From: Saccharicrinis sp. UBA6048
Lineage (GTDB): Bacteria; Bacteroidota; Bacteroidia; Bacteroidales; Marinilabiliaceae
NCBI GenBank assembly: GCA_002429115.1
Contig: DIYS01000071.1
Coordinates: 1 to 44,809, forward strand
Direction: 5' to 3'
DNA: 44,809 bases
The notes beneath the pieces were generated by a model, which did not search any database, had not been told where the DNA came from, and saw only the letters and a list, made by a program, of their open reading frames with translations. Positions 44,751 to 44,809 of the stretch are shown here, piece by piece; the first letter of the stretch is position 1; every line of letters begins with the position of its first letter. The position numbers and the translations under genes are program-made.

Positions 44751-44809
44751 ATGTACTACGTTTACGTTCTGTATTCGAAGAATTTTGGGATCAGAACCAA
44801 ATTCTGGGT
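44751..44809 (+). CDS. Start of a GIY-YIG-like nuclease frame, cut by the window end
   Basis: The ATG at 44751 opens MYYVYVLYSKNF, the typical first strand of short GIY-YIG endonuclease-family proteins of Bacteroidota. The next residues (GIRTKFW) do not look like the expected approach to the YIG motif, so a frameshift or a broken copy is possible. Only 19 codons are visible. Confidence 0.45.
   Translation, partial: MYYVYVLYSKNFGIRTKFW

Overview
The window reads as an ordinary chromosomal segment of a Bacteroidota bacterium, most likely a marine or sediment member of the Bacteroidales/Marinilabiliales side. The order-level guess is inference. The phylum is well supported by SprA, PorX and PorW/SprE homologues of the type IX secretion system (T9SS), an RprX/RprY pair, a GSCFA-domain protein, a DUF4296 lipoprotein, a Bacteroidetes-type Wzi protein, and promoters of the TAnnTTTG type in front of many genes. 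The DNA is AT-rich, genes are dense, and no phage, integrase, transposase or CRISPR array was seen.

Layout. Positions 40-7317 are a cell-envelope block: a PagL-like outer-membrane barrel with a GIN-domain lipoprotein (minus strand), a divergent Wzi-like protein, and a tight four-gene operon (sugar-1-phosphate transferase, DUF4296 lipoprotein, an amidohydrolase-like shell without an active site, CysQ phosphatase). Then come pgk, waaA (Kdo transferase) and a B12-dependent ribonucleotide reductase (to 13006). Positions 13352-18544 hold porX and porW on the minus strand, followed on the plus strand by a sigma-54 activator and a secreted transglutaminase-like protein. A gene-poor stretch (21255-22137) carries a tandem array of 42-bp units. 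leuS, a YitT membrane protein, an M23 peptidase and purN follow. acpP-fabF-rnc and the rprX-rprY pair form two further units, then a GSCFA protein. On the minus strand lie gcvH, the giant sprA with ruvA just upstream, and thiL. The right edge has two identical initiator tRNA genes in tandem and the first codons of a GIY-YIG-like reading frame.

How the genes work together. Surface polysaccharide and LPS functions (Wzi, sugar transferase, WaaA, PagL-like) sit next to T9SS functions (PorX regulator, PorW lipoprotein, SprA translocon). In the better-studied relatives A-LPS anchors T9SS cargo at the cell surface, so the combination is coherent. The remaining genes are housekeeping: glycolysis, fatty-acid synthesis, purine and thiamine metabolism, recombination and translation.

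No clear new defence or mobile system was found. The most unusual items are the active-site-less amidohydrolase shell locked into an operon, the 42-bp tandem array, a perfect 15-bp hairpin inside the start of rnc, a repeated 8-mer upstream of the ribonucleotide reductase, and several interspersed palindromic repeats between genes.
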